Shown: piece after piece, positions 1 through 9,581 of the stretch
How the letters are laid out: the number at the start of each line of letters is the position of its first letter
Position numbering within the stretch: position 1 is the first letter of the stretch
Origin: an uncultured Methanobrevibacter sp.
Lineage (GTDB): Archaea > Methanobacteriota > Methanobacteria > Methanobacteriales > Methanobacteriaceae
Direction: 5' to 3'
Assembly: GCA_900314635.1 (NCBI GenBank)
Contig: OMVY01000003.1
Location: forward strand, 62,001-126,000
DNA length: 64,000 nucleotides
The notes under the pieces: model-generated
Seen by the model: only the letters and a program-made list of their open reading frames with translations
Databases searched by the model: none
Told to the model about the DNA's origin: nothing
Position numbers and translations under genes: made by a program

Positions 1-411
1 CTAAATTAATCTCTTTTAAATCAAAATCAATTGCAGTTTTTTGCAATTAATTTTTCTAAAATTAGATATGATTATTTTAGTACAACTATGTATTTAATAA
101 TTTTGTTAATTCCAATATAGCAAAACATGTTTTGAAATTTTTACATTTTTTTATAGTAAAAATCATGAAATTCTACATTTTTTTTAAAATAATGTGGTGA
201 GATAATCATGACCTAATTTTAGAATCTGTGTTATAATATTAGGTTTATATAATTATCTAGATTTTGCTAGCATTTGAAAAGTAATATTTTTAAAAAATAA
301 AAAAGTTAAATGGGTAAGAATAGTTTATCGAAGCTTACGAGGTCTTTTTGGGACAAGTCCTGTTCTTTTATCGAAGCTTATGAGATCTTATTGGAATAAC
401 TCCCTGTTTTT
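1..411. other. AT-rich gap with hairpin and repeat
   Basis: No gene is supported here. Positions 29-48 form a 7-bp hairpin (AATTGCA / TGCAATT, 6-nt loop). Positions 324-410 hold two extra diverged copies of the 3' end of the neighbouring minus-strand regulator gene. The left part is otherwise featureless T/A-rich DNA. Confidence 0.7.
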
Positions 412-453
412 TTATCGGAGTTTCCATGGTCTTATTGGAACAAATCCTTGCTC
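324..453 (-). repeat. Three tandem copies of a regulator gene's 3' end (43/44 bp)
   Basis: Units begin at 324, 367 and 411. The third is the real end of the minus-strand LysR-like gene. Read on the minus strand, all three end with a K-L-R-stop preceded by a G-x-[VI]-P-[IK]-R-[PS]-x core, so each extra copy keeps the peptide sense and its own stop codon. The copies differ at many bases, so the duplication is not recent. Confidence 0.85.
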
Positions 454-1311
454 TCCAATATCCTTCTGGCCGTCCATCAAGAGGTATTCTATCAATGGAT
501 AGATATTTCTCTTGTCGTCATTGCACTGTACCAGGCTGACAACATGTCTGGTTTCGTCCTTTAGAATATCCAATCCGCTGAAATAGCTGGCATTCAGGAA
601 AGTATAGAGATCGTTTGAGTTTTTCACGATTTTATAGGCATCAAACTGGGATTTGACCACTCGCTCAACACTATAGGATATTTTTGACTGCTTCAATGTC
701 TGCCAGGCCAGCCTTTGAGCGCTGCCTTTGACCTGGACAAATTTCAAGTCCCTTAAATCATTCAGGGATTCTATTGTTTTTGGTTTTTTCGGAGCGACCA
801 AGACGAGATGGTCATATGCGATTGCCCTGAAATCGAGGTCGAAGTTGAATGCGATTTGGGGGTCGTCCAATGCTAGGATATCCACCAGTCCCTGCTTTGC
901 AAGCTCGTATGCGCTTTCATCATCGCTGCTGTAGATTAAAGTCTTGAATGGAAGAGTCGGGCTGATTGCATCAAGCAGTCCTGTGATGATATGTCCTCCT
1001 GCTATTATGATTTCCTCCCTGTCTTCAAGCCTGGCCATGTACTTGTAGTATGTATCGAGCAGTTCATAACCCTTTTCACTAAGCTGTGAACCTGACCCCA
1101 CTGTTATGACAAGGGGCTCGCCAAGCTTGTCCTCGGCGTTTTTTATTCTTCTGTTTAACACTGAATGGGAGATATGGAGCTCTTTTGCGGTTTTTCTTTG
1201 GGAATATGTTCTTGACAGGCTTTCCAATGACTCGAACAGCTTGTAGTTGAATGATTCTCCGTTGATTTTAATTCCAATTTCAGGCTCGATTCTTATTTCT
1301 CCAAAATCCAT
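412..1311 (-). CDS. LysR/ModE-like transcriptional regulator with substrate-binding domain
   Basis: A 299-residue DNA-binding regulator. Residues about 18-75 form a winged helix-turn-helix of the ModE/LysR type (TAKELHISHSVLNRRI is the recognition region). Residues about 95-285 resemble a periplasmic-binding-protein-like effector domain. The ATG at 1311 follows a GGGAGAG ribosome site. Known relatives sense small molecules. The nearby Mo/W enzymes and molybdopterin genes make molybdate, tungstate or a formate-pathway metabolite a reasonable but unproven ligand. It points away from the hxlB-fwdE-fdh genes, so the 285-bp gap before hxlB may hold a divergent control region. The last 14 codons are repeated twice downstream of the stop. 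Confidence 0.8.
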   Translation of the reverse strand: MDFGEIRIEPEIGIKINGESFNYKLFESLESLSRTYSQRKTAKELHISHSVLNRRIKNAEDKLGEPLVITVGSGSQLSEKGYELLDTYYKYMARLEDREEIIIAGGHIITGLLDAISPTLPFKTLIYSSDDESAYELAKQGLVDILALDDPQIAFNFDLDFRAIAYDHLVLVAPKKPKTIESLNDLRDLKFVQVKGSAQRLAWQTLKQSKISYSVERVVKSQFDAYKIVKNSNDLYTFLNASYFSGLDILKDETRHVVSLVQCNDDKRNIYPLIEYLLMDGQKDIGEQGFVPIRPWKLR

Positions 1312-1596
1312 AAAATCTCTCCCTTGTATTCAATTTTCCTAGAAAATATTCCCAATTAATAAATTAATATTTATTTTATATGATATATTAGTTTTTTTAA
1401 CAAGAATTAATCATCTTTTAAATCCGGTCTTTTTTTAGGGGTTCATATTTCTAAGTTTCAATTAATTCAAGCATATAATTACTTTTAAATATACCAATAA
1501 ATAAATAATTATTTAATGAGATAATTGTTTTCAAGTATTTAAATAACTTGTAATTATGCTTATTTTTAATTAGACTAGGTTTAGGTAGAGATTCAA

Positions 1597-2187
1597 ATGG
1601 AATTAATGAAAGAATCAATAGAAGCTATTATAGATAATATTCATCAAGCTGAAGAATACCTTGTTGCAGAGGACATTGATGAATTTTTAGATATCATTGT
1701 ATCCGCAAATAATGTATTTGTAACCGGTGCTGGAAGAAGCGGACTTGCAGCAAAGGCTTTTGCAATGAGACTGATGCACTTGGGACTGAGCGCATATGTT
1801 GTTGGAGAAACCATATCCCCTGCTATTTATGAAGGGGACTGCATTCTAGCTATTTCAGGTTCAGGGGAAACCAACACAATCACTTCTGCGGCCAAGATCT
1901 CCAAAAACAGGGGAGCAAAGGTTCTAGCCCTCACATCATTCCCTGAAAGCACACTTGGAAAACTCGCAGATGCACTGGTTATTGTCAAAGGAAGGACAAA
2001 GGTGGAAGCTGATGATGAGAATTATCTTAAAAGGCAGATTAAAGGTAATTATACTTCTCTTACACCACTTGGAACCGCTTTTGAGCTGACTTCTCTAGTA
2101 TTCCTTGATGGAATGGTCTCCGAGCTTATGGAAAAGATGGGCCAGACTGAAAAAGATTTAAAATCCAGACATGCCGTTTTAGAATAA
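1597..2187 (+). CDS. hxlB: 6-phospho-3-hexuloisomerase (PHI)
   Basis: A 196-residue single SIS-domain sugar isomerase, the usual length for PHI. The N-terminal helix bundle is followed by the SIS core with GAGRSGLAAKAFAMRL (about residues 45-60) and the phosphosugar-binding ISGSGET stretch (about 86-92). PHI interconverts fructose 6-phosphate and hexulose 6-phosphate. In archaea lacking the oxidative pentose phosphate path, it works with hexulose phosphate synthase to make ribulose 5-phosphate, releasing formaldehyde. No synthase gene lies in this window. The ATG follows an AGGTAGAG site. It sits 137 bp before the FwdE-family gene and may share its transcript. Confidence 0.9.
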   Translation: MELMKESIEAIIDNIHQAEEYLVAEDIDEFLDIIVSANNVFVTGAGRSGLAAKAFAMRLMHLGLSAYVVGETISPAIYEGDCILAISGSGETNTITSAAKISKNRGAKVLALTSFPESTLGKLADALVIVKGRTKVEADDENYLKRQIKGNYTSLTPLGTAFELTSLVFLDGMVSELMEKMGQTEKDLKSRHAVLE

Positions 2188-2324
2188 TTATTTTTAATTA
2201 TTTTATTTTCTCTTTTTTTCTTAATTTTTTTAGTTTTTATTTCGGCTGTTTTAATTCATTTTTTATAATTTATTTGGGGTTTGTTTAATTTTTAATTCAA
2301 ATAATTAAATAAAGGTGGTAAATT

Positions 2325-2897
2325 ATGATAAGCATGGAAGACTACGACGAACAATTGGCAAAAGCAAAGGCATTCCACGGAGAAGTCTGTGGTGGGATAG
2401 CTATTGGTACAAAGCTTGCAATGTACGGAATGGAACTCATGGGAATGGAACTCAACCAAAGACACAAGAATCTCATTGTATTTTTGGAAATCGACAGATG
2501 CATGTCAGATGCTGTGCAGGCTGTAACCGGATGCACTATGGGCAAGAGATCCTTGAAGCAGATGTACTACGGTAAGTTCGCAGTTACCTTCTATAACATG
2601 GATAACGGCGAAGCTATTCGTGTAGCTGATGCTGATGCTAATAAAACAGATAAGAAACGTGAAACCAAGGAGGAAATGATTCAAAGATTCAGGGAAACTC
2701 CTGCTGAGGAATTGTTTTCAGTTCAAAAAGTTCATGTAGAACTCAAGCCTTCTCAAATGCCTGGAAAACCACATACAAGCACTTTTTGTTCCATCTGTGG
2801 TGAAAAAATCACTGACGGCCGTCACTTGAACCGTGGTGGAAAACCAGTTTGCATTCCATGTGCTGAAGGAGCCTACTACGAAATCGTAGATGAGTAA
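2325..2897 (+). CDS. fwdE: Formylmethanofuran dehydrogenase subunit E family protein
   Basis: A 190-residue FmdE/FwdE-family protein. The N-terminal domain carries the family signature HGEVCGGIAIG near residue 20 and DRCMSDAVQAVTGCT near residue 60. The C-terminal tail has a zinc ribbon (CSICG, then CIPC, about residues 148-175). The ATG at 2325 follows a strong AAAGGTGG site; an in-frame ATG three codons later is less well spaced. Members accompany Mo/W formylmethanofuran dehydrogenases in methanogens, but their biochemical role is not settled. The main fwd operon lies 8 kb downstream. Confusingly, the name FwdE has also been used for the HTH-ferredoxin gene that starts that operon. Confidence 0.88.
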   Translation: MISMEDYDEQLAKAKAFHGEVCGGIAIGTKLAMYGMELMGMELNQRHKNLIVFLEIDRCMSDAVQAVTGCTMGKRSLKQMYYGKFAVTFYNMDNGEAIRVADADANKTDKKRETKEEMIQRFRETPAEELFSVQKVHVELKPSQMPGKPHTSTFCSICGEKITDGRHLNRGGKPVCIPCAEGAYYEIVDE

Positions 2898-3639
2898 TTT
2901 ATTTGCTCATTTTTTATTATAATTTTTTAGCTGTTTTTACAGCTATTTTCTATTTTTTTTAATAATGCTATTCTAAACTGGTATGTTTTGTCTAAAAATT
3001 TTAAAAAATGTAGATTATTTTTTAAATTATCATGATTAATCATGATTAATTTTAATTAATAATGTTAAAATTTTCATTGTCATTTGATTTTTTCTATTAA
3101 ATTCATGAATTTCTATGTGATTTTCACTCGTTTTTATAATATTTTACATTTCGTATTTTTATGGTTAATTTTTCATTTATCAATCTTATTAACAATTATT
3201 TTTTTCCATTTTTTGAAAAAAATATTCTTTTTCATTTCGAATTTAGGCAATACAAATTTTTTTTTAAAAAATTAGCTGATTTTTCGATATGAAGAAATAG
3301 TAATATTATATATTTTTCATTATTTTTTCAAATAAACTTCTAAAAATTAATATTTTTTTAAAAATTTTAATAAACTGGTTTATTTTATATGAATTTTTAT
3401 TCATTTCGTAGAAAATATCTTATTTTTTAATTAAATAAATTATTTTTTTTAATATTTTTTATGGCATTTTATTCTAAAAATCAATATTAAAATTGAACAT
3501 TATTTAATAATTTTAAAATTTATTTCGTTATGAACTAATTTTCCTTTTGAAAAAATGAATAAACACACTATATAAATCTTTTCTTTTGAACTTAATAGCA
3601 AAACCTTTTTATATGAATGATAAATAATTATAAATAATG
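2898..3639. other. Long AT-rich gap upstream of fdhC
   Basis: About 740 bp of very T/A-rich sequence. A weak open stretch at 3084-3275 is low-complexity and not credible as a gene. The useful signals are near the right end: a TATA element at 3568-3577 and the folded fdhC leader that follows. Confidence 0.7.
3568..3577 (+). promoter_or_regulatory. Probable TATA box of fdhC
   Basis: CTATATAAAT is a good archaeal TATA element. It would place the transcript start near 3595-3600, giving a leader of roughly 180 nt that includes the folded segment at 3640-3728. Confidence 0.5.
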
Positions 3640-3728
3640 CTCTCTTAGTCCAGCTTTTTGATTTTTTATCTTGTTAACTTATCATTGCAAAATTTTAACT
3701 TACAAGTTTTTTTAAAAAGCTTCGAGAG
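3640..3728 (+). promoter_or_regulatory. Nested-helix structured leader of fdhC
   Basis: Three nested pairings can form in the leader RNA. CTCTC 3640-3644 pairs with GAGAG 3724-3728, AGCTTTTT 3652-3659 with AAAAAGCT 3714-3721, and CTTGT 3670-3674 with ACAAG 3702-3706. The structure ends about 48 nt before the fdhC start codon, where it could affect translation or elongation. It matches no riboswitch class I recognise. Confidence 0.45.
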
Positions 3729-3776
3729 TATTGTAAGAATTATATGGGATAATATACTAAAAAGAGGTTGAGATAT

Positions 3777-4592
3777 ATGAGTTTTAAAAGTCCTGCAGAG
3801 ACTGCAAAAGCTGTAGCTTCAGCAGCAACTGCAAAAGGTGAAATGCCAATTTTAAACCTTGCAATTTTAGGTTTCCTGGCTGGTGCATATATTGCATTCG
3901 GTGGTTTACTTGCTGAAGTAGCAAACACCGGTGTTGTAGCAGCAGGCGTACCAATTGGTATTTCCAAGTTTATATTCGGGGCAGTGTTCCCTGTTGGTTT
4001 AATTTTAGTAGTTATCTGTGGATCTGAATTATTCACTGGTGACGTTATGTTTATGACTATGGGTCTTCTCGATGGTAAAACTGATATCATGGGATTACTC
4101 AAGAACTGGATCGGAAGTTGGGTATTCAACTTAATCGGTGGTATTTTCGTTGCATTCGTACTTGCTTACTTAACCGGAATCATGACCGGCGAAGCATTTG
4201 CTAAAGGTGCAATCACCATTGCAAACACCAAAGCATTAGGTGGAGCAGCATTCGGTGCTGAAGCTACCAAATCATTAACCTGGGTACAAGCTTTCACCAG
4301 AGCAATCGGTTGTAACTGGTTGGTATGTTGTGCTGTATACTTAGCTAACGCTGCTGATGACATCATTTCCAAGATTGTAGGTATCTGGTTCCCAATCATG
4401 GCTTTCGTATGTATTGGATTTGAGCACAGTGTCGCTAACATGTTCTTCATACCATTAGGTATATTCTTAGGTGCTGAAGTAACCTGGGCACAATTCTTCA
4501 TCAACAACTTGATTCCTGTAACCTTAGGTAACATTGTTGGAGGAGCAGTCTTCGTTGCTATGGCATACTGGTTCGTATACTTACGCGACTAG
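3777..4592 (+). CDS. fdhC: Formate transporter FdhC (formate/nitrite channel family)
   Basis: A 271-residue membrane protein of the FNT family with six expected transmembrane helices. It begins with a short hydrophilic arm, then a first helix rich in small residues ([13 protein letters not shown]). The helix-break motif [11 protein letters not shown] near residue 85 is typical of FNT channels. It imports formate for FdhAB. I chose ATG 3777 over the upstream in-frame TTG at 3768, because GAGGT at 3764-3768 is correctly spaced for 3777 and would overlap the TTG. Strong codon bias, shared with fdhAB and fwd, suggests high expression. The promoter, folded leader and downstream hairpins imply control separate from fdhAB. 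Confidence 0.93.
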   Translation: MSFKSPAETAKAVASAATAKGEMPILNLAILGFLAGAYIAFGGLLAEVANTGVVAAGVPIGISKFIFGAVFPVGLILVVICGSELFTGDVMFMTMGLLDGKTDIMGLLKNWIGSWVFNLIGGIFVAFVLAYLTGIMTGEAFAKGAITIANTKALGGAAFGAEATKSLTWVQAFTRAIGCNWLVCCAVYLANAADDIISKIVGIWFPIMAFVCIGFEHSVANMFFIPLGIFLGAEVTWAQFFINNLIPVTLGNIVGGAVFVAMAYWFVYLRD

Positions 4593-4593
4593 G

Positions 4594-4618
4594 CTTATTA
4601 ATATTATTTATTAATAAG
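4594..4618 (+). terminator. Hairpin directly after fdhC stop
   Basis: CTTATTAAT and ATTAATAAG form a 9-bp stem with a 7-nt loop, starting two bases past the fdhC stop codon. It may end or protect the fdhC transcript. Confidence 0.5.
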
Positions 4619-4670
4619 AGCAAACCCAAACAAATTAAATATTTTATTATTTAATTTTTTTTCAAATTAA

Positions 4671-4720
4671 AGCAAAACCCTGTTTTGCTGTCAAAACTTT
4701 TTGTTTTGACTTAGTCAAAA
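4671..4720 (+). promoter_or_regulatory. Two adjacent hairpins with alternative pairing
   Basis: Hairpin one is AGCAAAAC / GTTTTGCT (4671-4678, 4682-4689). Hairpin two follows at once: GTCAAAAC 4690-4697 with GTTTTGAC 4703-4710. A second copy of GTCAAAA at 4714-4720 can compete for the same 3' arm, giving a choice of mutually exclusive folds, as in attenuators. Confidence 0.5.
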
Positions 4721-4753
4721 ACATAATTGATATTAAATCAATTAAATAGATGG

Positions 4754-4790
4754 AGATTGAACTTGTTGTTTTTACAACAAGCTCCAATCT
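4754..4790 (+). terminator. Long hairpin between fdhC and fdhA
   Basis: CTTGTTGT 4762-4769 pairs with ACAACAAG 4774-4781 around a 4-nt T loop. Beyond a small internal loop, AGATTG 4754-4759 pairs with CAATCT 4785-4790. It is the strongest of the four hairpins in this gap. Confidence 0.55.
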
Positions 4791-4884
4791 TGTATTTATT
4801 GTATTTTTAACCGGAATAGATTCGATTAATTAGGCTTATAATTTCAATGATAATATCTATTTTGTTCGAAAATAATTTTTCATG

Positions 4885-4895
4885 CTTATAAAATT
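4885..4895 (+). promoter_or_regulatory. Possible TATA box of fdhA
   Basis: CTTATAAAATT lies about 100 bp before the fdhA start, after the hairpin group. This would let fdhAB be transcribed independently of fdhC. AT-rich surroundings make the call uncertain. Confidence 0.35.
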
Positions 4896-4993
4896 ACAAT
4901 AAATTATTTTATAGAAAATTTAATTTAATTTATAAATGCATTTATTTATTTTATAAATTTAAAAACCTTGATTTTATTAATGGAGATTATAAA

Positions 4994-7054
4994 ATGGTTG
5001 AAATTAAATATGTGCCTACTATTTGCCCATACTGTGGTACTGGTTGCGGACTCAACTTTGTAGTCAAAGACGGCAAAATCGTAGGTGTAGAACCTTGGAA
5101 AAGACACCCTGTAAACTGGGGTAAAGTATGTCCAAAAGGTAACTTTGGATATCAATTTATTAACCACCCAGACAGATTAACCACCCCGTTAATCAAAGAA
5201 GACGGAGAATTCAGAGAAGCATCCTGGGATGAAGCATTAGATCTCGTTGCTAACAAGCTCAAAGAAGTAAGTGACGAAGACCCTAACAAAGTAGGTTTCT
5301 ACGCATGTGCTAGATCCCCTAACGAAAACATTTACATAACCCAGAAACTCGCAAGAGCTGGATGCGGAACTCAAAACGTAGACCACTGTGCACGTATCTG
5401 TCACGGTCCTACCGTAGCAGGTCTCGCAACCACCTTCGGTTCAGGTGCAAGTACCAACGGTTACGACAGTCTCGAACAAGCAGACTTCATCTTCTGTATC
5501 GGTTCCAACAACATGGAAGCTCACCCATTATTCGGACGTAAAATGATCCGTGCTAAGAAAAACGGTGCATTCGTTGTTGTAGCAGATCCTAGATACACTC
5601 CTACTGCAAAATTAGCTGACGTATACTTACAATTCAAAACAGGTACTGACGTAGCTTTAATGAACGGTATGATGAAAATCATCATCGAAAACGATTTACA
5701 AGACGATGAGTTCATTGCAAACAGAACCAAAGGATACGAAGAATTAAAAGAAACAGTAATGAAATACGACCTTGACAGAGTAGCTGAAATCACTGAAGCT
5801 GACCCTGAATTAATCGAAAGAGCAGCTTTAGAATATGCTAAAGCAGAAAACGCAGCTATTGTTTACTCCTTAGGTATTACCGAACACTCCCACGGTGCAG
5901 ACAACGTTATGTCCACTGCTAACCTGGCAATGCTCACCGGTAACGTAGGTAAATTAGGTGCAGGTGTAAACCCATTAAGAGGACAGAACAACGTACAAGG
6001 TGCTTGTGATATGGGTGCATTACCTTCCGATTATGTCGGATACCAGAAAGTTGCAAACCCTGAAATCACCAAGAAGTTCTCAGAAGCTTACCAGATGGAT
6101 CTTCCAACCACTCCTGGTTTAACCCTGGTTGAAATGATGAATGCAGCTCACTCCGGTGACTTGAAAGTATTATACATCCACGGTGAAGACCCTGTTCTTT
6201 CCGATGCAGACATCAAGCACACCAAAGAAGCTATTGCAAACCTTGACATGTTAATCGTTCAAGAATTATTCATGACCGATACTGCAGCTGAAGCTGACGT
6301 AGTACTTCCTGCAGCTGGATGGGGTGAACAAGAAGGTACCTTCACCAGCGGTGAAAGAAGAGTACAATGGTTACGCAAAGCTCAAGAACCTCCTGAAGGA
6401 GCAATGGTAGACTGGAAGATCATGGAGGAAATCGCTGTCAGAATGGGCAGACCTAGAGAATTATTCCACTATGAAAACGCTGCTGAAATCTGGGAAGAAA
6501 TCAGATCCCTCGCACCATCCTACTACGGTATTACCCACGAAAGATTATTAATGCCTGAAGGTGTACACTGGCCTTGTCTCGATCCAGAAGACCCATGCGA
6601 ACCATTAATGCACAAAGACAAGTTCGCTCACCCTGATGGTCTTGGAGTATTCCAAGCATTAGAACACAGAGGTCCTGTAGAAGTTCCTGATGAAGAATAT
6701 CCTTTAATCTTAACTACTACCCGTATCTTATTCCACTATCACGCTGCTATGACCAGAAGATGTGAAACCTTGGATAACGAAGTAAAAACTGGATTTATAG
6801 AAATTAACACCGAAGATGCTAAAGCAAGAGGAATTCTTCCTAACGAAATGGTAAGAGCTTACTCCAGAAGAGGAGAAATCGAAATTACTGCACACGTTAC
6901 CGATGACATCAAACCAGGTATCGTAAACATTCCTATGCACTTCAGCGAATGTGCAGCTAACATGTTAACCAACTCCGATTCTTTCGACCCTAAATGTAAA
7001 ATGGTAGAGTTAAAAGCTTGTGCTATTAACGTTGAAAAAATTGAAGGTAAATAG
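4994..7054 (+). CDS. fdhA: Formate dehydrogenase alpha subunit (catalytic, Mo/W pterin)
   Basis: A 686-residue molybdopterin oxidoreductase that oxidises formate to CO2 and passes electrons to FdhB. Cys11, Cys14, Cys18 and Cys46 form the N-terminal [4Fe-4S] motif. In [12 protein letters not shown], Cys136-His137 aligns with the Sec-His pair of bacterial FdhF, so this is a cysteine enzyme. The middle holds pterin-guanine-dinucleotide domains ([25 protein letters not shown]-like stretches), and the C-terminal dinucleotide-binding domain ends around residue 680. The start follows GGAGATTATAAA. It is 14 nt from fdhB, so the two are co-transcribed. Molybdopterin genes mobB and moaA lie downstream. 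Codon use is strongly biased, as for highly expressed genes. Confidence 0.97.
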   Translation: MVEIKYVPTICPYCGTGCGLNFVVKDGKIVGVEPWKRHPVNWGKVCPKGNFGYQFINHPDRLTTPLIKEDGEFREASWDEALDLVANKLKEVSDEDPNKVGFYACARSPNENIYITQKLARAGCGTQNVDHCARICHGPTVAGLATTFGSGASTNGYDSLEQADFIFCIGSNNMEAHPLFGRKMIRAKKNGAFVVVADPRYTPTAKLADVYLQFKTGTDVALMNGMMKIIIENDLQDDEFIANRTKGYEELKETVMKYDLDRVAEITEADPELIERAALEYAKAENAAIVYSLGITEHSHGADNVMSTANLAMLTGNVGKLGAGVNPLRGQNNVQGACDMGALPSDYVGYQKVANPEITKKFSEAYQMDLPTTPGLTLVEMMNAAHSGDLKVLYIHGEDPVLSDADIKHTKEAIANLDMLIVQELFMTDTAAEADVVLPAAGWGEQEGTFTSGERRVQWLRKAQEPPEGAMVDWKIMEEIAVRMGRPRELFHYENAAEIWEEIRSLAPSYYGITHERLLMPEGVHWPCLDPEDPCEPLMHKDKFAHPDGLGVFQALEHRGPVEVPDEEYPLILTTTRILFHYHAAMTRRCETLDNEVKTGFIEINTEDAKARGILPNEMVRAYSRRGEIEITAHVTDDIKPGIVNIPMHFSECAANMLTNSDSFDPKCKMVELKACAINVEKIEGK

Positions 7055-7068
7055 ATTGGGTGATTTAG

Positions 7069-8289
7069 ATGGCTATTGAAGTTAATGATATGTTTTATGC
7101 ATACTCCAAAGATGAAGAAATCAAAGAAAAAGGTGAGTATGGTGGAGCAGTTACTACTATCATGAAAAAACTTTTAGAAGAAGGTATTGTTGATGCTGTA
7201 GTAGCTGTAGAAGAAGGTTGGGATTTATACGACGCTGTCCCTGTTCTCATTACCGAACCTGAAGATGTAATCAAATCTGCAGGATCCCTTCACTGTGGTA
7301 CTTTGAACTTAGCAAAATTCGTCTCCAAGTACTTAGACGGAGCAAGAGACATGAAGATTGCAGTTACCTGCAAACCATGTGATGCAATGACCCTCAGAGA
7401 ATTAATGAGAAAAGACAAGGTTATCGAAGATAATGTTATCCTCATTGGTGTAAACTGTGGAGGAACCATGCCTCCTATACCAACCATGAGAATGATTGAA
7501 GATGTCTACGAATTAGACCCTAAAGACATTATCAAAGAAGAAATCTCAAAAGGTAAGCTCATTATGGAAACCGCTGAAGGCGAAAAAGCAATTAAAATCG
7601 ATGAGCTCGAAGACGAAGGAATGGGTAGAAGAGAAAACTGTCAAAGATGTGACATGAACATTCCTAGAAATGCTGATTTAGCATTAGGTAACTGGGGAGT
7701 TATCGGCGAGTTAGCTGGTAAAGCTACTTTTGTAGAAGTATGCTCTGAAAAAGGTGCAGAAATCCTGCAAACTGTTGTTGACGCTGACTTGATTGAAATC
7801 GCAGACCCTATACCAAAAGGAATTGAAATCCGTCAAAACATTGACAACATCATGGTAAAACAAGCAAACGCACAAAAAGAAAAAGACTTTGCTGGAAACA
7901 CCGGAGACATTCTCGATGTACTTGCAGCATATAAGGACGAATTTTCATCCTGTATGAAATGTTACGGCTGTCGTGAAGCATGTCCATTATGTTTCTGTGA
8001 AGACTGCTGTCTTGAAACCGAAGGTCCTGAATGGGTACCTGGTGGATACACTCCTGCTGCACCATTCTTCCACTTAACCAGAATGGTTCACATGGTAGAT
8101 GCATGTACCAACTGCGGTCAATGTAGTGAAGTATGTCCTTGTGAAATCCCTGTATCCAAAGTATTTGCAACTGTTAACAACAAAGTTAAAGAACTCTTTG
8201 GCTACTACAGTGGTGTTGACAACGGAGATACCCCATTACCATTCACTGAATACGACAACTACAAGCCTGGAAGCAAACTCCACTTCTAG
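7069..8289 (+). CDS. fdhB: Formate dehydrogenase beta subunit (F420-reducing)
   Basis: A 406-residue flavo-iron-sulfur protein that takes electrons from FdhA and reduces F420 (or passes them to a heterodisulfide reductase complex). The N-terminal and middle parts match the FrhB/FdhB F420-binding family (GEYGGAVTT near residue 24; [11 protein letters not shown] near 103; [21 protein letters not shown] around 190). Two C-terminal cysteine clusters, [14 protein letters not shown] and [16 protein letters not shown], bind [4Fe-4S] centres. It follows fdhA by 14 nt with a GGTGATTTAG site. A two-part hairpin follows the stop, consistent with the end of the fdhAB transcript. Confidence 0.96.
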   Translation: MAIEVNDMFYAYSKDEEIKEKGEYGGAVTTIMKKLLEEGIVDAVVAVEEGWDLYDAVPVLITEPEDVIKSAGSLHCGTLNLAKFVSKYLDGARDMKIAVTCKPCDAMTLRELMRKDKVIEDNVILIGVNCGGTMPPIPTMRMIEDVYELDPKDIIKEEISKGKLIMETAEGEKAIKIDELEDEGMGRRENCQRCDMNIPRNADLALGNWGVIGELAGKATFVEVCSEKGAEILQTVVDADLIEIADPIPKGIEIRQNIDNIMVKQANAQKEKDFAGNTGDILDVLAAYKDEFSSCMKCYGCREACPLCFCEDCCLETEGPEWVPGGYTPAAPFFHLTRMVHMVDACTNCGQCSEVCPCEIPVSKVFATVNNKVKELFGYYSGVDNGDTPLPFTEYDNYKPGSKLHF

Positions 8290-8340
8290 TTGCGTTTAGT
8301 TAATGTAAAACACAAAACGGAAAATGTAATTTAACATTAT

Positions 8341-8383
8341 AAAGCAGAAGTTTAATCAGTTTTTCTGATTTTACTCATGCTTT
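8341..8383 (+). terminator. Two-part hairpin after fdhB
   Basis: An inner stem AATCAG / CTGATT (8354-8359, 8365-8370) sits inside an outer stem AAAGCA / TGCTTT (8341-8346, 8378-8383) and is followed by T-rich sequence. It probably marks the end of the fdhAB transcript. The rest of the 384-bp gap to mobB shows nothing else clear. Confidence 0.55.
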
Positions 8384-8673
8384 ATTTTTGTTATCTTACT
8401 AATTGATAATTTTAAAATATGTCCCCTCATTTTGTTTGCTTTTAAGATGATTTATTGGTTTTCGCTCAAATGAATATTTTAAAATTATTTTTTCTTTTAT
8501 GTATTTTTAGGATGCATAGCTATTTTTTCATTTACAGTTAATTTTAAATTTAATAATTTTTATAATAAGATTAGAAATTATTAAATTTAGATTTATCACT
8601 AAATTTAGACGAGACTAATTCCGATGTTGTGTTAAGAATTTTCTATTAAATAATTTATGTTTGAGTTGATATT

Positions 8674-9381
8674 ATGAGGATTATTTCAATTGTAGGCCTT
8701 AAGGATACTGGAAAGACTTCACTTACAAATAAAATAATTAGTGAGCTGACCAGCAGGGATTACAAGGTGGCCAGCATCAAGCATTCCCATCATGAAATGA
8801 TGATGGACAGGGAAGGAACCGATACATGGAAGCAGATGGAATCAGGTTCTGATTTCGTTGTTGGAATAGGAAGCAGGACATTTTTCAATATCAATGAGTC
8901 CATTCCACTTGAGAGAGTTCTTTTCTTAGTGAAAATGATGTGCGATCCTGACTTCTTAGTCATAGAGGGATTCAAGAACTACCATTATGCAAAAATCGTA
9001 ACCTCCCCCGAACTTGAGGATGATTATACAATTGCAAATGTAAATTCCTTTGAAATAACCGACGAGGAGCTTCTTGATTTGGTGGATCTTGTAGAAGAAA
9101 AGGCTTATGACATCATAGACACCTTGTTTGTAAATGACTGCGGCTATAATGATGCAAGCGTGATAGCCAAGGCATTTGTAAGCGGGGATTTGAAATACAA
9201 TCCGGACACTCAAGCTGATGTTTCTCTAGCTATTGATGGTATCAACATAGGGCTCAATGCATTTGTCAATGATTTTTTAAAGGAAACAATTATTGGAATG
9301 CTCAAGGCATTGAAAACTACTGAATATGGTGTGGAAGACTTTAATAATATTGAAATATCAATTAAAAACAAGAATAAATGA
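8674..9381 (+). CDS. mobB: Molybdopterin-guanine dinucleotide biosynthesis protein MobB
   Basis: A 235-residue P-loop GTPase of the MobB family. The Walker A motif GLKDTGKTSL is at residues 8-17. The KVASIKHSHH stretch and FLVIEGFKNY (about residues 92-101) are typical of MobB. MobB helps attach GMP to molybdopterin, producing the bis-MGD form needed by FdhA and FwdB. The C-terminal part (about residues 120-235) extends beyond the G domain and carries an NDCGYNDAS motif and a helical end. ATG 8674 is preceded by a weak site. The last six codons are part of a 50-bp tandem repeat that continues past the stop. The gene lies between fdhAB and moaA, as expected for cofactor supply. Confidence 0.9.
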   Translation: MRIISIVGLKDTGKTSLTNKIISELTSRDYKVASIKHSHHEMMMDREGTDTWKQMESGSDFVVGIGSRTFFNINESIPLERVLFLVKMMCDPDFLVIEGFKNYHYAKIVTSPELEDDYTIANVNSFEITDEELLDLVDLVEEKAYDIIDTLFVNDCGYNDASVIAKAFVSGDLKYNPDTQADVSLAIDGINIGLNAFVNDFLKETIIGMLKALKTTEYGVEDFNNIEISIKNKNK

Positions 9382-9505
9382 TAATTTAAGTCCAATACCT
9401 ATAAATTAAAATTAAAAACAAGAATAAATGATAATTTAAGTTCAATACCTATAAATTAAAATTAAAAACAAGAATAAATAAAAATTTAAGTTCAACTCTA
9501 ATTAA
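9361..9505 (+). repeat. 50-bp tandem repeat overlapping the mobB 3' end
   Basis: Three units start at 9361, 9411 and 9461, each beginning ATTAAAAACAAGAATAAAT. The first contains the last mobB codons and its stop. Copies one and two differ by a single base; the third has drifted. Confidence 0.92.
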
Positions 9506-9581
9506 AACATAATTAGCATTATGATTATTACTAATTCAATAAATTAAATCATGATTATTTTATTTACTTTGGAGATTAAGG

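Noticed and set aside
208-216. Ribosome-site-like GGTGAGAT before ATG ACC TAA, perhaps a decapitated gene
   Set aside because: Only two codons long with no coding-like sequence after it; chance is the simpler explanation.
3084-3275. 63-codon open frame rich in Phe, Ile and Leu
   Set aside because: It is a by-product of T-rich sequence, has no ribosome site and shows no domain-like pattern.
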